Shown: positions 1-8,490, counted from the stretch's first letter. The stretch: 18,734 nt of DNA from Funneliformis mosseae (GCA_910592005.1 CAJVPP010001644.1:1-18734); one strand, 5' to 3'. Notes: generated from the sequence alone by a model not told the origin. Translations and numbers: made by a program.

Positions 1-145
1 GTTGAATAATTGGTGTGATAGTGATTATAATTAATATGTGATTATAAAGAGGGTTTTTATATTTTAAAAAATCAGAACTAAAATATAATGTGCTTATAAA
101 GAGGGTGTGATTATATAAGGTGTAATTGTAGAAAGGGTTGACTGT
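1..145. other. AT-rich non-coding flank with an 18-bp direct repeat
   Basis: No convincing gene is present here. The stretch is strongly AT-rich. It carries a near-identical 18-base direct repeat, TGTGATTATAAAGAGGGT at 37-54 and TGTGCTTATAAAGAGGGT at 89-106, which differ at one base. Related fragments (GTGATTATA) occur at about 21-29 and 107-115. It leads into the 19-bp array that follows, so it may be the decayed edge of the same repetitive element. I see no promoter or RNA gene. Confidence 0.5.
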
Positions 146-360
146 AGATTATAGTGTGGTAGCCAGATTATGTATTCAGATTAAAACGTGGTAATTAGGT
201 CGTAGTAATTAAATTATAGCATGATATTTAGTTATAGTGTGATATTTAGATTTTAGTGTAGTATTTAGATTATAGTGTGGTATTTGGATTATAGTGTAGT
301 ATCTAGAATATAACGTGATATTCAGATTATAGTATGGTATTCAGATTATAGCGTGGTACT
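146..360. repeat. Degenerate 19-bp tandem repeat array, about 12 units
   Basis: The sequence divides into units close to AGATTATAGTGTGGTATTT. Units start at 146, 165 (short), 178, 197 (short), 211, 230 (18 bases), 248, 267, 286, 305, 324 and 343 (18 bases). Most are exactly 19 bases. They vary mainly by A/G and T/C changes at the GTGTGG core (GCATGA, GTGTAG, ACGTGA, GTATGG, GCGTGG). The last unit, with core ATTATAGCGTGGTA, is the direct counterpart of the palindrome arms just downstream. This looks like a minisatellite or the subterminal repeats of a small DNA transposon. There is no coding potential. Confidence 0.8.
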
Positions 361-372
361 ATAACCTAGTCC

Positions 373-424
373 AAGTGGGATACCACGCTATAATATAATT
401 ATATTATAGCGTGATATCCCACTT
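373..424. repeat. 52-bp near-perfect palindrome next to the copy A 5' end
   Basis: The left arm 373-398 and right arm 399-424 are inverted complements with one mismatch: the left arm begins AAGTGGGATACCACGC and the right arm ends GCGTGATATCCCACTT. There is no spacer, so the DNA could extrude as a cruciform. The arms contain one inverted copy of the 19-bp array core plus a GTGGGAT end. Homology of copy A to copies B and C starts at base 424, so the palindrome directly abuts the 5' truncation point. It could be two abutted terminal inverted repeats of a MITE-like element. That identity is inference. Confidence 0.8.
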
Positions 425-1202
425 CTGAACTTTGGGTACTTTTACAAGATATGTCCAAGGCATATGACCGCGTCAATGTGTTCACATTGGTCAAAGCTAT
501 AGAAAGACTAAGAATTCCTTTTGGCTACATCAACATCATCATGAAACTATTTATTCCAAGACTTAACTACATCTTTACTGCTCATGGCAATACCGACCCT
601 TATGTTGTAATTTCTGGTATTAACCAAGGAGAAGTTATCTCACCCCTTCTATGATGCATATACTACGACCCACTGCTCTGTAGAGTCCAGGAGTCATCCC
701 ATGGCTATAAAATGAGTTGTAATTGGCAACCTGATGCTCAGTTACCAGCCACACAATGCCTGACCACAACGATTCCAGCCTTAGCATTCATGGATGACAC
801 CCTATGGATTGCCAAGTTTGCTGACGATCTGACATCAATTATTTGTATTGCTAACAGTTTCTACTCCTTTAATGACATCCAGGTTAATTGGCCCAGTCAG
901 AACTCTTAGTAAATAAGACTCAATTTAAGTCTTTCACAATTGCTAATTGCAACAATACACATCACATCACTGCACGGAAACCCAGTGAAAGTGTCAGGTA
1001 TCTTAGAGTCTGGATCTTGTTAACAGATAACAAAATGTTTATCACTAATCAGATTCATGAAGAAATCAAATCGGCAATCACCATAATGCGTCCTAAACGA
1101 CTAACAGACGCTCATCTTACATATATATTCAATACGGTTATTCTACAATGTATAGAATATAAGTCACAACTCACACTCCCTTCAGAAAAACATTGTGTTC
1201 AA
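424..1202 (+). pseudogene. Copy A reverse transcriptase domain, C-terminal part
   Basis: This part of the RNA-directed DNA polymerase begins just before motif A; the finger regions upstream are absent. Visible motifs are LLQDMSKAYDRV (motif A with the catalytic Asp), SGINQGEVISPLL (motif B), ALAFMDDTLWIA (motif C, the metal-binding DD pair at 793-798) and VRYLRVWI (motif E, where B and C read YLGV). A Trp-to-TGA stop at 652-654 sits directly after motif B. A missing A near 895 breaks the frame inside motif D (NWP-K-SELLVNK). At motif B copy A is the best preserved of the three, keeping both the Gly and the Ser of QGEVISPLL. Confidence 0.85.
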
Positions 1203-1990
1203 ATCATGGCCTCATATGTAGCCTTCCTTCGCTTCAAATTGCACTTTTCATGGAAAACGCCGTCCTCGCTTTTTCTGTCACACTATTTTTACAATATTAC
1301 TCCCTCTACCAAAGAATTATTCAGAATCTTAGCAGTGCCCTTCTGCAGATGGCCAATTTACTAGGCCTCACTTTTAAAATCTGTGTTAGACAACTGCAAA
1401 CTCGGGAATGGTTGCATATCTCTTCTTTAGTATAGTGGCCATATAATACCCAGAGGTCTAAAGATGATTGGCTTCCAGCGCTGCTTAGTACATTAAACAA
1501 TTTGAACATTAACCTTAGCATTCTGTTAAGCTTAAATAATCTGGTATCTAGAGGTGTGACTTCGATTTCAGACCTCATTAGACCTATATACAGAAATCAC
1601 GTCCTGGATCTTAGAAAATGCTCAGTCCTTTTCGCTGAACAACTGATGAATTGTGTGGGTAACTACATGTTCTTCTATAAAGATCTCATCCATATTACAC
1701 ATCAGCAAACAAGATTTGTCAGAACTCCCAAATGGTTTACTATCATGGAACAGTACTTACAACCGTCGCCTGATAGATTTATTACCAGAATATTTCCACA
1801 CAACCTTATGTATAGTTACACATTAAAACAGCAATATCTTACCCCTGATTACAGATCGTACGCTGTGGGCTGGATGCTCAATCTCAATAGTTTTGTCATT
1901 AAACGTATCACTCATGCCGACCAACATAATCTGTATCTCAGACACTATAACTATGAAAAAGCAATTAATCATAGTACAAAATTAGTCCCA

Positions 1991-2074
1991 TGCCCACGTT
2001 ATCCCTTGCATAATCTGAATGCACCTTCAACAAACAAATCATACTGCCGTGTCAGTATTCCTCGTGTATACTGT
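1991..2074 (+). other. Copy A: Cys cluster of the RT-RNase H linker, one Cys lost
   Basis: This is the counterpart of the CX2CX14CX8C pattern seen in copies B and C. Copy A reads PCPRYPLHNL at its start, so the second Cys is Tyr (TAT at 2000-2002, a G-to-A change against TGT). The other two Cys lie in SYCRV and VYC. The spacing suggests a zinc-binding fold upstream of RNase H, but I do not recognise a named family. Metal binding is inferred from spacing alone. Confidence 0.4.
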
Positions 2075-2299
2075 GCTGCATTTCATAACATTTATTATGA
2101 CAGCTCCAATTCAACAGCGTTATCAGCTGGTGTTCTGAATGAACTAGCATTGACTTGTGCAGTTGCATCCTCTCAGCCCAATATCTTAATTAGACCGTTT
2201 TCTATTCATCCCCCTACTTATAACTCTTGTATAGATAGATTTATCCCTTCTCTACATAAAGAAGAATTACTAACACTCTCTAATAATTTTGTTTCTGCT

Positions 2300-2750
2300 A
2301 CTGAATTAGAATTTTATACAGATGGATCCCTTATAAATATAGGCCTTCCTTCAATCAAGATGGGGTTTGCTTGGCTACAATCTCACTAAAATTCGCCTAT
2401 GGTTTCTTTCAGCACCGCGTTGACCTCAAGCTTTTCATCATCATCAATACCTGAATTTGCAGCCCTTTTTACAGCACTACTGACTACCCCTTCAAATTGC
2501 AAAGTCAGAGTCCATACTGACTCAGCTGTGATCATATCACAATTCAACAAATTTAGTTTTCTCAAGAAGCAGTCTCCCACCTTCAGGCCTTTTCTGAAAA
2601 TCAACAATTCTGTGCATTAGTTTTGTCTTTTCAAAGTGATCACTGTGTATAACCTGGATGTTCATTTAATAAAAGTCAAAGCACATTCAAATGATTTACT
2701 GAATAACAAAGTTGACGCTATGGCGAAAGATGCTTTCACCTTTCCAGTCA
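2300..2750 (+). pseudogene. Copy A RNase H domain, broken by two stops
   Basis: The domain would degrade the RNA strand of the RNA/DNA hybrid after reverse transcription. All four acidic positions expected of a type I RNase H are present: Asp at 2321 (FYTDGS), Glu at 2453 (PEFAALFTAL), Asp at 2519 (HTDSAV) and Asp at 2714 (NKVDAMAKDA), along with the His of KVKAHS. Two stops interrupt it: TAA at 2387 (Gln in copies B and C) and TAG at 2618 (Trp in B and C). This is the only copy in the window that keeps the catalytic Glu; B and C have Lys there. Confidence 0.85.
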
Positions 2751-3082
2751 TGCAATTTAATACAACGGTTGCTCCACAAAGTTTTTTTAACTACAACAAA
2801 CAACCTATTCTTTTACCGATTAGGCAACTTATAAAAGACATCTTCTGACACAAACATCTTCAGCAAATTTTATCATTGTATGTACTTAGTAAATATCAAC
2901 CTTTTTTCAAAATTAATTGGTCTGTTATCTCCTTCTACCTCAATGACAATGTAGCTACCAATCACACATCATATGTAGCCTCTACTACAAGAATGAAAAA
3001 GTTCCAACGACTGCTGGAAATGCTTCCTACAACTGAAATTCTGAAAATCAGACATCCATCTCTTTTCCCACCCTCAACACTG

Positions 3083-3133
3083 TGCTTCCGATGTGAGGCT
3101 GCAGATGAGGACTTCCTTCACATATGGACCTGT
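3083..3133 (+). other. Copy A C-terminal CX2CX8HX3C zinc-finger-like motif
   Basis: The residues CFRCEAADEDFLHIWTC give C-X2-C-X8-H-X3-C downstream of RNase H. Similar Cys/His motifs near the C terminus are known in several LINE ORF2 proteins and are thought to bind nucleic acid. All four ligands are intact here. The frame stops at TAA 3149-3151, shortly after the motif. Confidence 0.65.
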
Positions 3134-3645
3134 CCGATAGTTGACTTTTAAATGAAGTTGCTCATACAATGAGCAAAAGACTACCTTAAAGACATTACCA
3201 ATGCTCATTCAACTGATATTGACAATCTTAATTAGTAGAACCTTTTAACCTCCTTCTCCTTTATGGTTTTCATTAAAGGCATTGTTCCTACCACCCTCTT
3301 TGAACTTATTCACAACAATCTTTCACATAGGCCCACTGCATTATCTGCATGTTCATCTTTCATGCACTTTATTTATGAAGAATCACAACGGTTCTGAATT
3401 GATAGATGTAATCGTCAATCTGCCATTGAGAAAGCTGCAAATATTAACCTAAAAAATAAATTAGAAAATTTCATTTCTTCAGGTTTTGATCTTCCTCACA
3501 GTATTCCTACCAACAATAATAATGCTAATCTAATAAACAACATGATGCAACTTGGATCCCACTAGACGAATTTTTAGTGCAGTAGTGGCTAAGCCTTCTT
3601 CCGTTTACTTTTCAATTATACTCAGAAGTGATAGTTTTAGCTTAG

Positions 3646-3797
3646 GTTAGAATTGATCTGGGGGAGTGCAGGGTCAGTCTTCTATAGTTTAGTTCTTCTT
3701 TTCTGTACGAGATTTTCATTTTTTCTTCTTGATTTGTATTTTACTTTATATATTATACTTTTATCATAATAAAGATTATGTGGAACTACCGCACTTT
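3646..3797 (+). promoter_or_regulatory. Copy A 3' UTR with AATAAA and terminal hairpin
   Basis: About 150 bases follow the ORF2 stop and are nearly identical in all three copies. They include a G-rich patch (CTGGGGGAGTGCAGGG), pyrimidine-rich stretches and AATAAA at 3768-3773, about 25 bases before the A tail. A small hairpin, TGTGG-AACTA-CCGCA (3779-3793, five pairs including one G-U), lies just before the tail. In some LINEs a 3'-terminal stem-loop is the recognition site for the element's own reverse transcriptase. That role here is inference. Confidence 0.7.
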
Positions 3798-3816
3798 AAA
3801 AAAAAAAAAAAAAAAA
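3798..3816 (+). repeat. Copy A poly(A) tail, 19 A
   Basis: An uninterrupted run of 19 A follows GCACTTT at the end of the 3' UTR. It is the reverse-transcribed tail of the element RNA and marks the A/B junction. Being pure, it looks less decayed than the interrupted tail of copy B. Confidence 0.9.
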
Positions 3817-3856
3817 TATTTAATATAAAGTATTAAACTCTTTCTGCTTTTCCACC
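3817..3856 (+). promoter_or_regulatory. A/B junction and short leader of copy B
   Basis: Only 40 bases separate the copy A tail from the ORF1 start of copy B. The first part, TATTTAATATA, recurs at the B/C junction. The last part, TTTCTGCTTTTCCACC, is also conserved and places ATG in a good Kozak-like context (CCACCATGC). TATAAAG at 3824-3830 resembles a TATA box, but it sits only about 27 bases before the ATG and copy C reads TATAATG there. A promoter role is speculative. Confidence 0.5.
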
Positions 3857-5878
3857 ATGCCAAAAAATAGCAGAAAACAAAACAATAACCGCGATCACTT
3901 TGCGTCGCCCAAAACTATCTAGCAATCCAACAAAAAACAAAATACTATGCAGACAGTTGAACTAACAGCCCTTTTATCTATCTCAATGAACGACTTTGTT
4001 CAAGAAAACGACATGGAAGTTGAAAACACTCTCGCCGAAACTTCTTCAGTAAACAACAAAGGAAAAGAAAAGGAAGTTCTCTTTAACAATAATGTAGCCT
4101 CTTCCTCCAGTACCATGAACATTAACGATAGCTCTGACCCTATTGAAAACCTTATCGCTACTGAGGAAGACCTTCTTACTTTTACCAACAGTCGCCTTCT
4201 CGAAAAATTTTTTGCGTATTGTTTACTCAAAAAATACCAAGGTGGAACTCTCTAATAAAAAATTGCTGACATCATCGATCAGCATTGCATGGAGTTACTT
4301 TCCTTTTCAGGTATCACACGTGGCAAATCTCTAGCAGATCATAAACAAACCATTCTCAAACTTGCCTTTTTGAACCAAAATGAACGAGATAATTTCTGCA
4401 AGATGCAGATCTCACAAATGGACAATAACACGTTCTTACTACTTGTTCTACAAAAACAAGTTCCATTTACCCCAGAACTTTTCATCACTATGACAGAAAT
4501 TCCACTGGATGCCACTGAATTGCGCCTAAAAAAATTGTTTTTTAAATACGGTAATATTACTCGTATCATAATAGAAACCCGTAACTTATGGCAACGAGCG
4601 AATATCACTTTTGACAAGGAAGCCAATTTCACTGAACTTGATAAAGGAGACGGAATATTCCTCCTCAATGACATGATTAGATTTCATAGATGCAACTTAC
4701 CTCATGTTGACATCTAGAACAAATCCAAGTTCTCAATCAAATTAACTAATCTTCCAAGGAATACAATGTCACGTGACCTCTTGGATATAGGTCGAATGAC
4801 AGAAGCAACTGCTTGGATCGTCTTTAGGGCCAGGTCAAATTATAACTACCTCCAACATGCTTACTTTTACTTTGCTTCTGCGGAACTCTGTGAAGCGACC
4901 AGTAAACTCAAAGATTTAATACTTAACGGTAAAAAAGTTGAATGGACCGACTCCAAGAAAAAACTTTATGCTATCTGCTCGTCAGCTCATCATAATGCAA
5001 TAAACTGTCTAAAACAAAGACACAATCTGAAAGACCGTAATATGCAACAACTTTATCAAAAATTTTAATCAGCTCAATTCAGTAATTACATTGCACCAAA
5101 AAAACAACAACAAAGAGGTGCAGTAAATGACAACGTGACCTTTGTAGATGCCGTTAAGAACAAAAAGAAGAATGATCAAACTAAAAGTTCCTCCTCCAAT
5201 TCCCCACCTCAGATGTTTTCTGACAAAAAACACAAACCAAACCCTAAATCCTTATCTTGGGCTGATGATATTCCTGACGATATGGACATTGAAGCAGACA
5301 ATTCAACTAGGGTGTTTAAGCCGATCAATGACCTTTCCAAAGGAACTGCTAAAGGAGGCTCCATACACGATCAGAACTTCCAAAAATTTGTTACCACTCA
5401 ACACTCAGCCATCACAAAACAACTTACCATTCTAACTTCCAGCTTAGCCTTCTCACAAGACAGACTTAGTGTTATCGAAAAAGCACTCGATATCAACGTA
5501 ATTACCCCTCAGGATGCGGCTGAACACAATAATATGCTTCCCCCAGAATTATCACCCGCTGACGAAAAATATCCTTATATTGATGCCTCTAACTGCATAA
5601 CCCCTTGCAAAAAAAGACAAATGAATAGCTTATTACGATCTGCCATCGACAACAAAGACGTATATTATCATTCACCACAGTTATCAATAGTCTTTCCTTC
5701 ACGTGTGCAGACTTCCAACAAATCCTCCTAAACAAAGGTCTGATGAGTCAACACAATGCTAAATCCTTCACTCCTATCACTGATACTCTAGATAAAAACA
5801 TTGAAAGCTGCCTCGGTAGCTTCCAGCAATAATTTTATTGCATACAATGAACACTGTCTCTACAAATACAGATTTTGA
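3857..5878 (+). pseudogene. Copy B ORF1: RRM-like and CCHC RNA-binding protein, broken
   Basis: This is the element's RNA-binding (Gag-like) protein, about 674 codons, expected to coat element RNA. The start at 3857 (MPKNSRKQNNN) has a CCACCATGC context and is shared with copy C. The order is a polar N-terminus rich in Ser, Asn and Lys; a helical block (LEKFFAYCLLKKY); a first RRM-like fold (about 4481-4696); a second (about 4733-4950); a CCHC knuckle (4967-5008); a basic/acidic linker; and a Gln-rich C-terminus. Stops are TAG 3920, TAA-TAA 4253-4258, TAG 4715, TAA 5066 and TAG 5626. A base is lost near 5600 and one gained near 5803. Several stops stand where copy C has Gln. The end (TGA 5876-5878) aligns with the ORF1 stop of copy C and overlaps ORF2 by 32 bases. 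Confidence 0.85.
4481..5008 (+). other. Copy B ORF1 nucleic-acid-binding core: two RRM-like folds and knuckle
   Basis: The first fold has an RNP2-like MTEIPL, then LRLKKLFFKYGNITRI and an RNP1-like ANITFDK. The second has IKLTNLP and then HAYFYFAS. These give the beta-alpha-beta pattern of RRM domains, although sequence match to the consensus is loose. The zinc knuckle follows: AICSSAHHNAINC keeps Cys-His-Cys, but the first Cys of CX2CX4HX4C is Tyr (TAT 4967-4969), where copy C has Cys. TAG at 4715 lies between the two folds. The RRM call rests on pattern only. Confidence 0.6.
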
Positions 5879-6668
5879 TACGAACGATATCACCTCCCAA
5901 CCTAAGTACTTGCCAACTATTAACATTGCATCACACAACGTTAGATCTCTCAACAATTCTGCCAAACAAAACTATTTAATATCACTATATGAGTCACATG
6001 ATCTCAATATCATCAGTCTTCAAGAAACAAATTTCAAATCTACCAATCCCTCCATCCTCAATCGATCTTTTCCAAACTTTACCACCTTCACTAATACGTA
6101 CCAGGAGAGCCAAACTAGCAGGTTTGGTATCAGTTTCTCCTTCAGCAAAAAACTGGCCAAACACATTTTTAAACATGAATCAAAATACGATTGTATTATT
6201 TATACTAAATTACAATTCGCTGACAAACAAAAGCTATTGGTTATCAATACGTACTTCTCACCACTTAACTCTGACTCTAAAGTACTATGTAAATCTATGC
6301 ATACATATATCATCACACTCCTTGAAGAAGCTACCCGTGATAATCACCACATCATCTTACTTGGTGATTTTAATGCTGATTTTGACCGCTCACAGAACTC
6401 ACAACATACAATCCGTTTTATGGACTCACTGTCAAAACATAATTTATTTGACATTTTTAGCATCGTTCATAATACTAACCATTCATCCTTCCTGTCCTTT
6501 TTTCGTAATAATACTTCATCACGAATCGATTACATTTGGATGTCCTCTGAAATGACCTTGAACATCCTTAAGTGCCAAACAGTGTTCATGATACCCTCTG
6601 TCTCTGATTATTCAGTTGTAATGACTTTAATGTCTGACTTCTTGACCACTCCCTCGAATGATAGATGA
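5847..6668 (+). pseudogene. Copy B APE-type endonuclease domain, uninterrupted but mutated
   Basis: This would nick one strand of target DNA to prime reverse transcription. It is one continuous open stretch of 273 codons. Motifs of the exonuclease/endonuclease/phosphatase family, with residues counted from ATG 5847, are HNVRS (Asn31), LQETNF (Glu60), NTYFSP (Tyr136), LLGDFNADF (Asp174, Asn176), SRIDYIW, and SVSD followed by residue 255. That last residue should be the catalytic His of SDH but is Tyr (TAT 6609-6611; CAT in copy C), a C-to-T change predicted to abolish activity. The frame ends at TGA 6666-6668, where copy C has CGA (Arg). Although it looks like an intact small gene, it is a domain of a broken polyprotein. 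Confidence 0.9.
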
Positions 6669-7239
6669 TGTCCTAGGAAGAGTTTCTTTAATTACTCCCA
6701 TATGGATGACCTGAAATGGGCCAAATTCGCTGCCAAGACTGACAACATCACCAAACACAGTTCTCTTAAAGACCTTTCCATTACAAAGCACTGGACTTAG
6801 TCCTCACTCAACTGCTTATGGAACGTATTTCAAGAATCTATAATTGCAGCGGCCAAATCATGTATACCTGTAAGCAAAGCTAGAATAACCCGCTATAAAA
6901 AATGGCCTATAAGTCTCTCAACTGTTTATAAGAACATCAAAACCTTACATAGTTTTAACAAACTTACTTGAGCTTGTCTCAAAGATAAAACCAAGTGTCC
7001 TGAATGGTTGACTAAATATGAAGAATTTCTCATCATTGCTCAATCTAGTAACCTACACGTGACAGCCATAAACATTTACTATTCCTTAGCTCATATTAAC
7101 TTGGTTATCACTAACATTAAATTATTATTAGCAGGTCTTTATGTCGAAGCTAAACTCAAAGAACAGGAGTTCAAAATTAAAAGCATCTAAGAAGCGCTAC
7201 AAGTTCGCATAGATGATTACAATGCTGATCCTTCACGTA

Positions 7240-8490
7240 TGATTGACTCTATATTGAATAGGAAAAGGAAGGTTATCATCCTTGATAAATGCCTGAACAA
7301 CTCTAAACATGATAAGCCGTTACTGACTAGTGACACTGATGTGAAAAATGAAGTCAATAGACATTTCCAACAAATCGCAGGAACAATACATTGTGACAAA
7401 ACAATTCCAGAAGAATGGACTTCTACATACCAACCAATTGCTGATATTGACTCAGCAATATATGAAAAGCTCAACTCGCTCCCATCAGCTGACGAATGGT
7501 ACAGGATTATAGAGTGTCTGCCTAATGACAAAGTTACTAGCCCCTCTCTATATCTAATGAAATGCTTAAGCATCTGGTCCACATAGTAGAAAATACCTCT
7601 GGTTAATTATTTGTGGCTGTCTTCAGATTTCCTCAACCCTCACAAGATGGAACTTTGCTTATGTCTATCTGATTCCTAAACCTAAATCTTGGGAATTTGA
7701 TCTCAACAACACTCGCCTGATAATGCTTCTAGAATTCCTGAGAAAAGCCTTTGTAAAACTACTCAATAAAAGACTTGCATCAATAATTGTTCAAAACAAC
7801 ATCTTGAAAGGATCAAACTTCGCTGGACTGCCATTTAAATCCACTTTTGATCTCATACATATAATAGATAATATAAAACAAGACACCATCACCAATAAAT
7901 CTGAACTCTGGATACTTTTACAAGATATGTCTAAGGCATATGATCGCGTTAATGTGTTTACATTGGTCAAAGCAATGGAAAGGCTAAAAATCCCTTTCGG
8001 CTATATCAACACCATCATGAAATTATTTATTTCAAGACTCAACTGTATCTTCACAGCTCATAGCAATACTGATCCCTATGTCGTAATTTCTGGTATCAAC
8101 CAAGAAGAAGTCATCTTACCCCTCTTGTGGTATATATACTACAACTCACTACTCTGTAGAGTCCAGGAGTCACCCTACAGCTATAAAATGAGTTGTAATT
8201 GGCAACCTGATGCTCGGTTACCAGCCACGCAATGCCTGTCTACAACTTTCCTAGCCTTAGCATTCATGGACGATACTCTATGGATTGCTAAGTCTGCTAA
8301 CGACCTGACATCAATTATTAGTATTGTGAACAGTTTCTACTCCTTTAATGATATCCAGGTTAATTGGCCCAAGTCAGAACTCTTGGTAAATAAGACTCAG
8401 TTAGAGCCTTTCTCAATCGCTAATTGCAACAACATACATCACATCACCGCACAGAAGCCCAGTGAAAGTGTCAGGTATCTAGGAGTCTGA
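7240..8490 (+). pseudogene. Copy B reverse transcriptase domain
   Basis: This is the RNA-directed DNA polymerase. The N-terminal fingers read in frame 0 (NEVNRHFQQIAG to about 7540). Two lost bases (near 7545, and GGG to GG near 7577) then move the frame, and it is open from 7570 to TGA 8488. Motifs are WNFAYVYLIPK, GSNFAGLPFKSTFD, LLQDMSKAYDRV (catalytic Asp 7924-7926), SGINQEEVILPLLW (motif B), AFMDD (8263-8274), NWPKSELLVNKT (motif D) and VRYLGV (motif E). The motif B Gly is Glu here (GAA 8104-8106; GGA in A and C), which should harm the dNTP-binding region. FMDD replaces the more common FADD or YADD and is shared with copy A. The closing TGA replaces a Trp codon kept in copy A. Confidence 0.92.

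Larger units (their letters stand above)
424..3645 (+). pseudogene. Copy A ORF2 remnant: RT, RNase H and zinc motif, broken
   Basis: This is the 3' two thirds of the element polyprotein. Reading order is frame 1 (424 to about 895), frame 0 after a lost A (to about 1304), then frame 2 to the TAG at 3643-3645. It holds reverse transcriptase motifs A (DMSKAYD, 450-470), B (QGEV, 625-636), C (FMDD, 787-798) and E (YLRVW near 1000), then the linker, RNase H and C-terminal Cys/His motif. In-frame stops include TGA 652, TAG 1433, TAA 2387, TAG 2618, TGA 2846, TAA 3149, a double TAG near 3232, TGA near 3395 and two TAG near 3563-3577. Most replace Trp or Gln codons kept in B or C. The longest open piece is 1502-2389. 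It cannot make a working enzyme. Confidence 0.9.
424..3816 (+). mobile_element. LINE copy A, 5'-truncated non-LTR retrotransposon
   Basis: From base 424 the sequence matches the interior of copy B (from 7900) and copy C to their 3' ends. ORF1, the endonuclease and the N-terminal part of the reverse transcriptase are missing. It ends with the shared 3' UTR, AATAAA (3768-3773) and a pure 19-A tail (3798-3816). Truncation at the 5' end with an intact A tail is the usual product of incomplete target-primed reverse transcription. No target-site duplication can be defined, because the 3' side runs straight into copy B. The copy carries a 9-base deletion near 1353 relative to B and C, 1-base losses near 895 and 1304, and more than a dozen stops. 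Confidence 0.93.

Noticed and set aside
146..360. CRISPR array
   Set aside because: The 19-bp units are contiguous and degenerate with no unique spacers, and the context is eukaryotic.
1..423. tRNA or other structured RNA gene in the flank
   Set aside because: No cloverleaf, A/B box pair or other recognisable RNA signature. The palindrome is a simple foldback made of array units.
1321..1578. Minus-strand open frames (for example 1321-1578, 2386-2607, 4339-4674, 7217-7582, 11375-11749, 11813-12148)
   Set aside because: They lie antisense to conserved plus-strand coding sequence, recur at the same places in other copies, and show no recognisable motif.
3798..3820. Target-site duplication flanking copy A
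   Set aside because: The bases before 424 (palindrome end) do not recur after the A tail; the tail runs straight into copy B.
5989..6555. Long overlapping frame within the endonuclease (188 codons; also 13647-13895)
   Set aside because: The main frame carries every endonuclease motif. The overlapping one is Ser/Leu/Thr-rich with no motif, and in copy C appears only in part.
5847..6668. A stand-alone functional exonuclease/endonuclease gene
   Set aside because: It is open and well conserved, but it aligns with the N-terminal domain of ORF2 in copy C, continues in frame past the TGA at 6666, and has lost its catalytic His.
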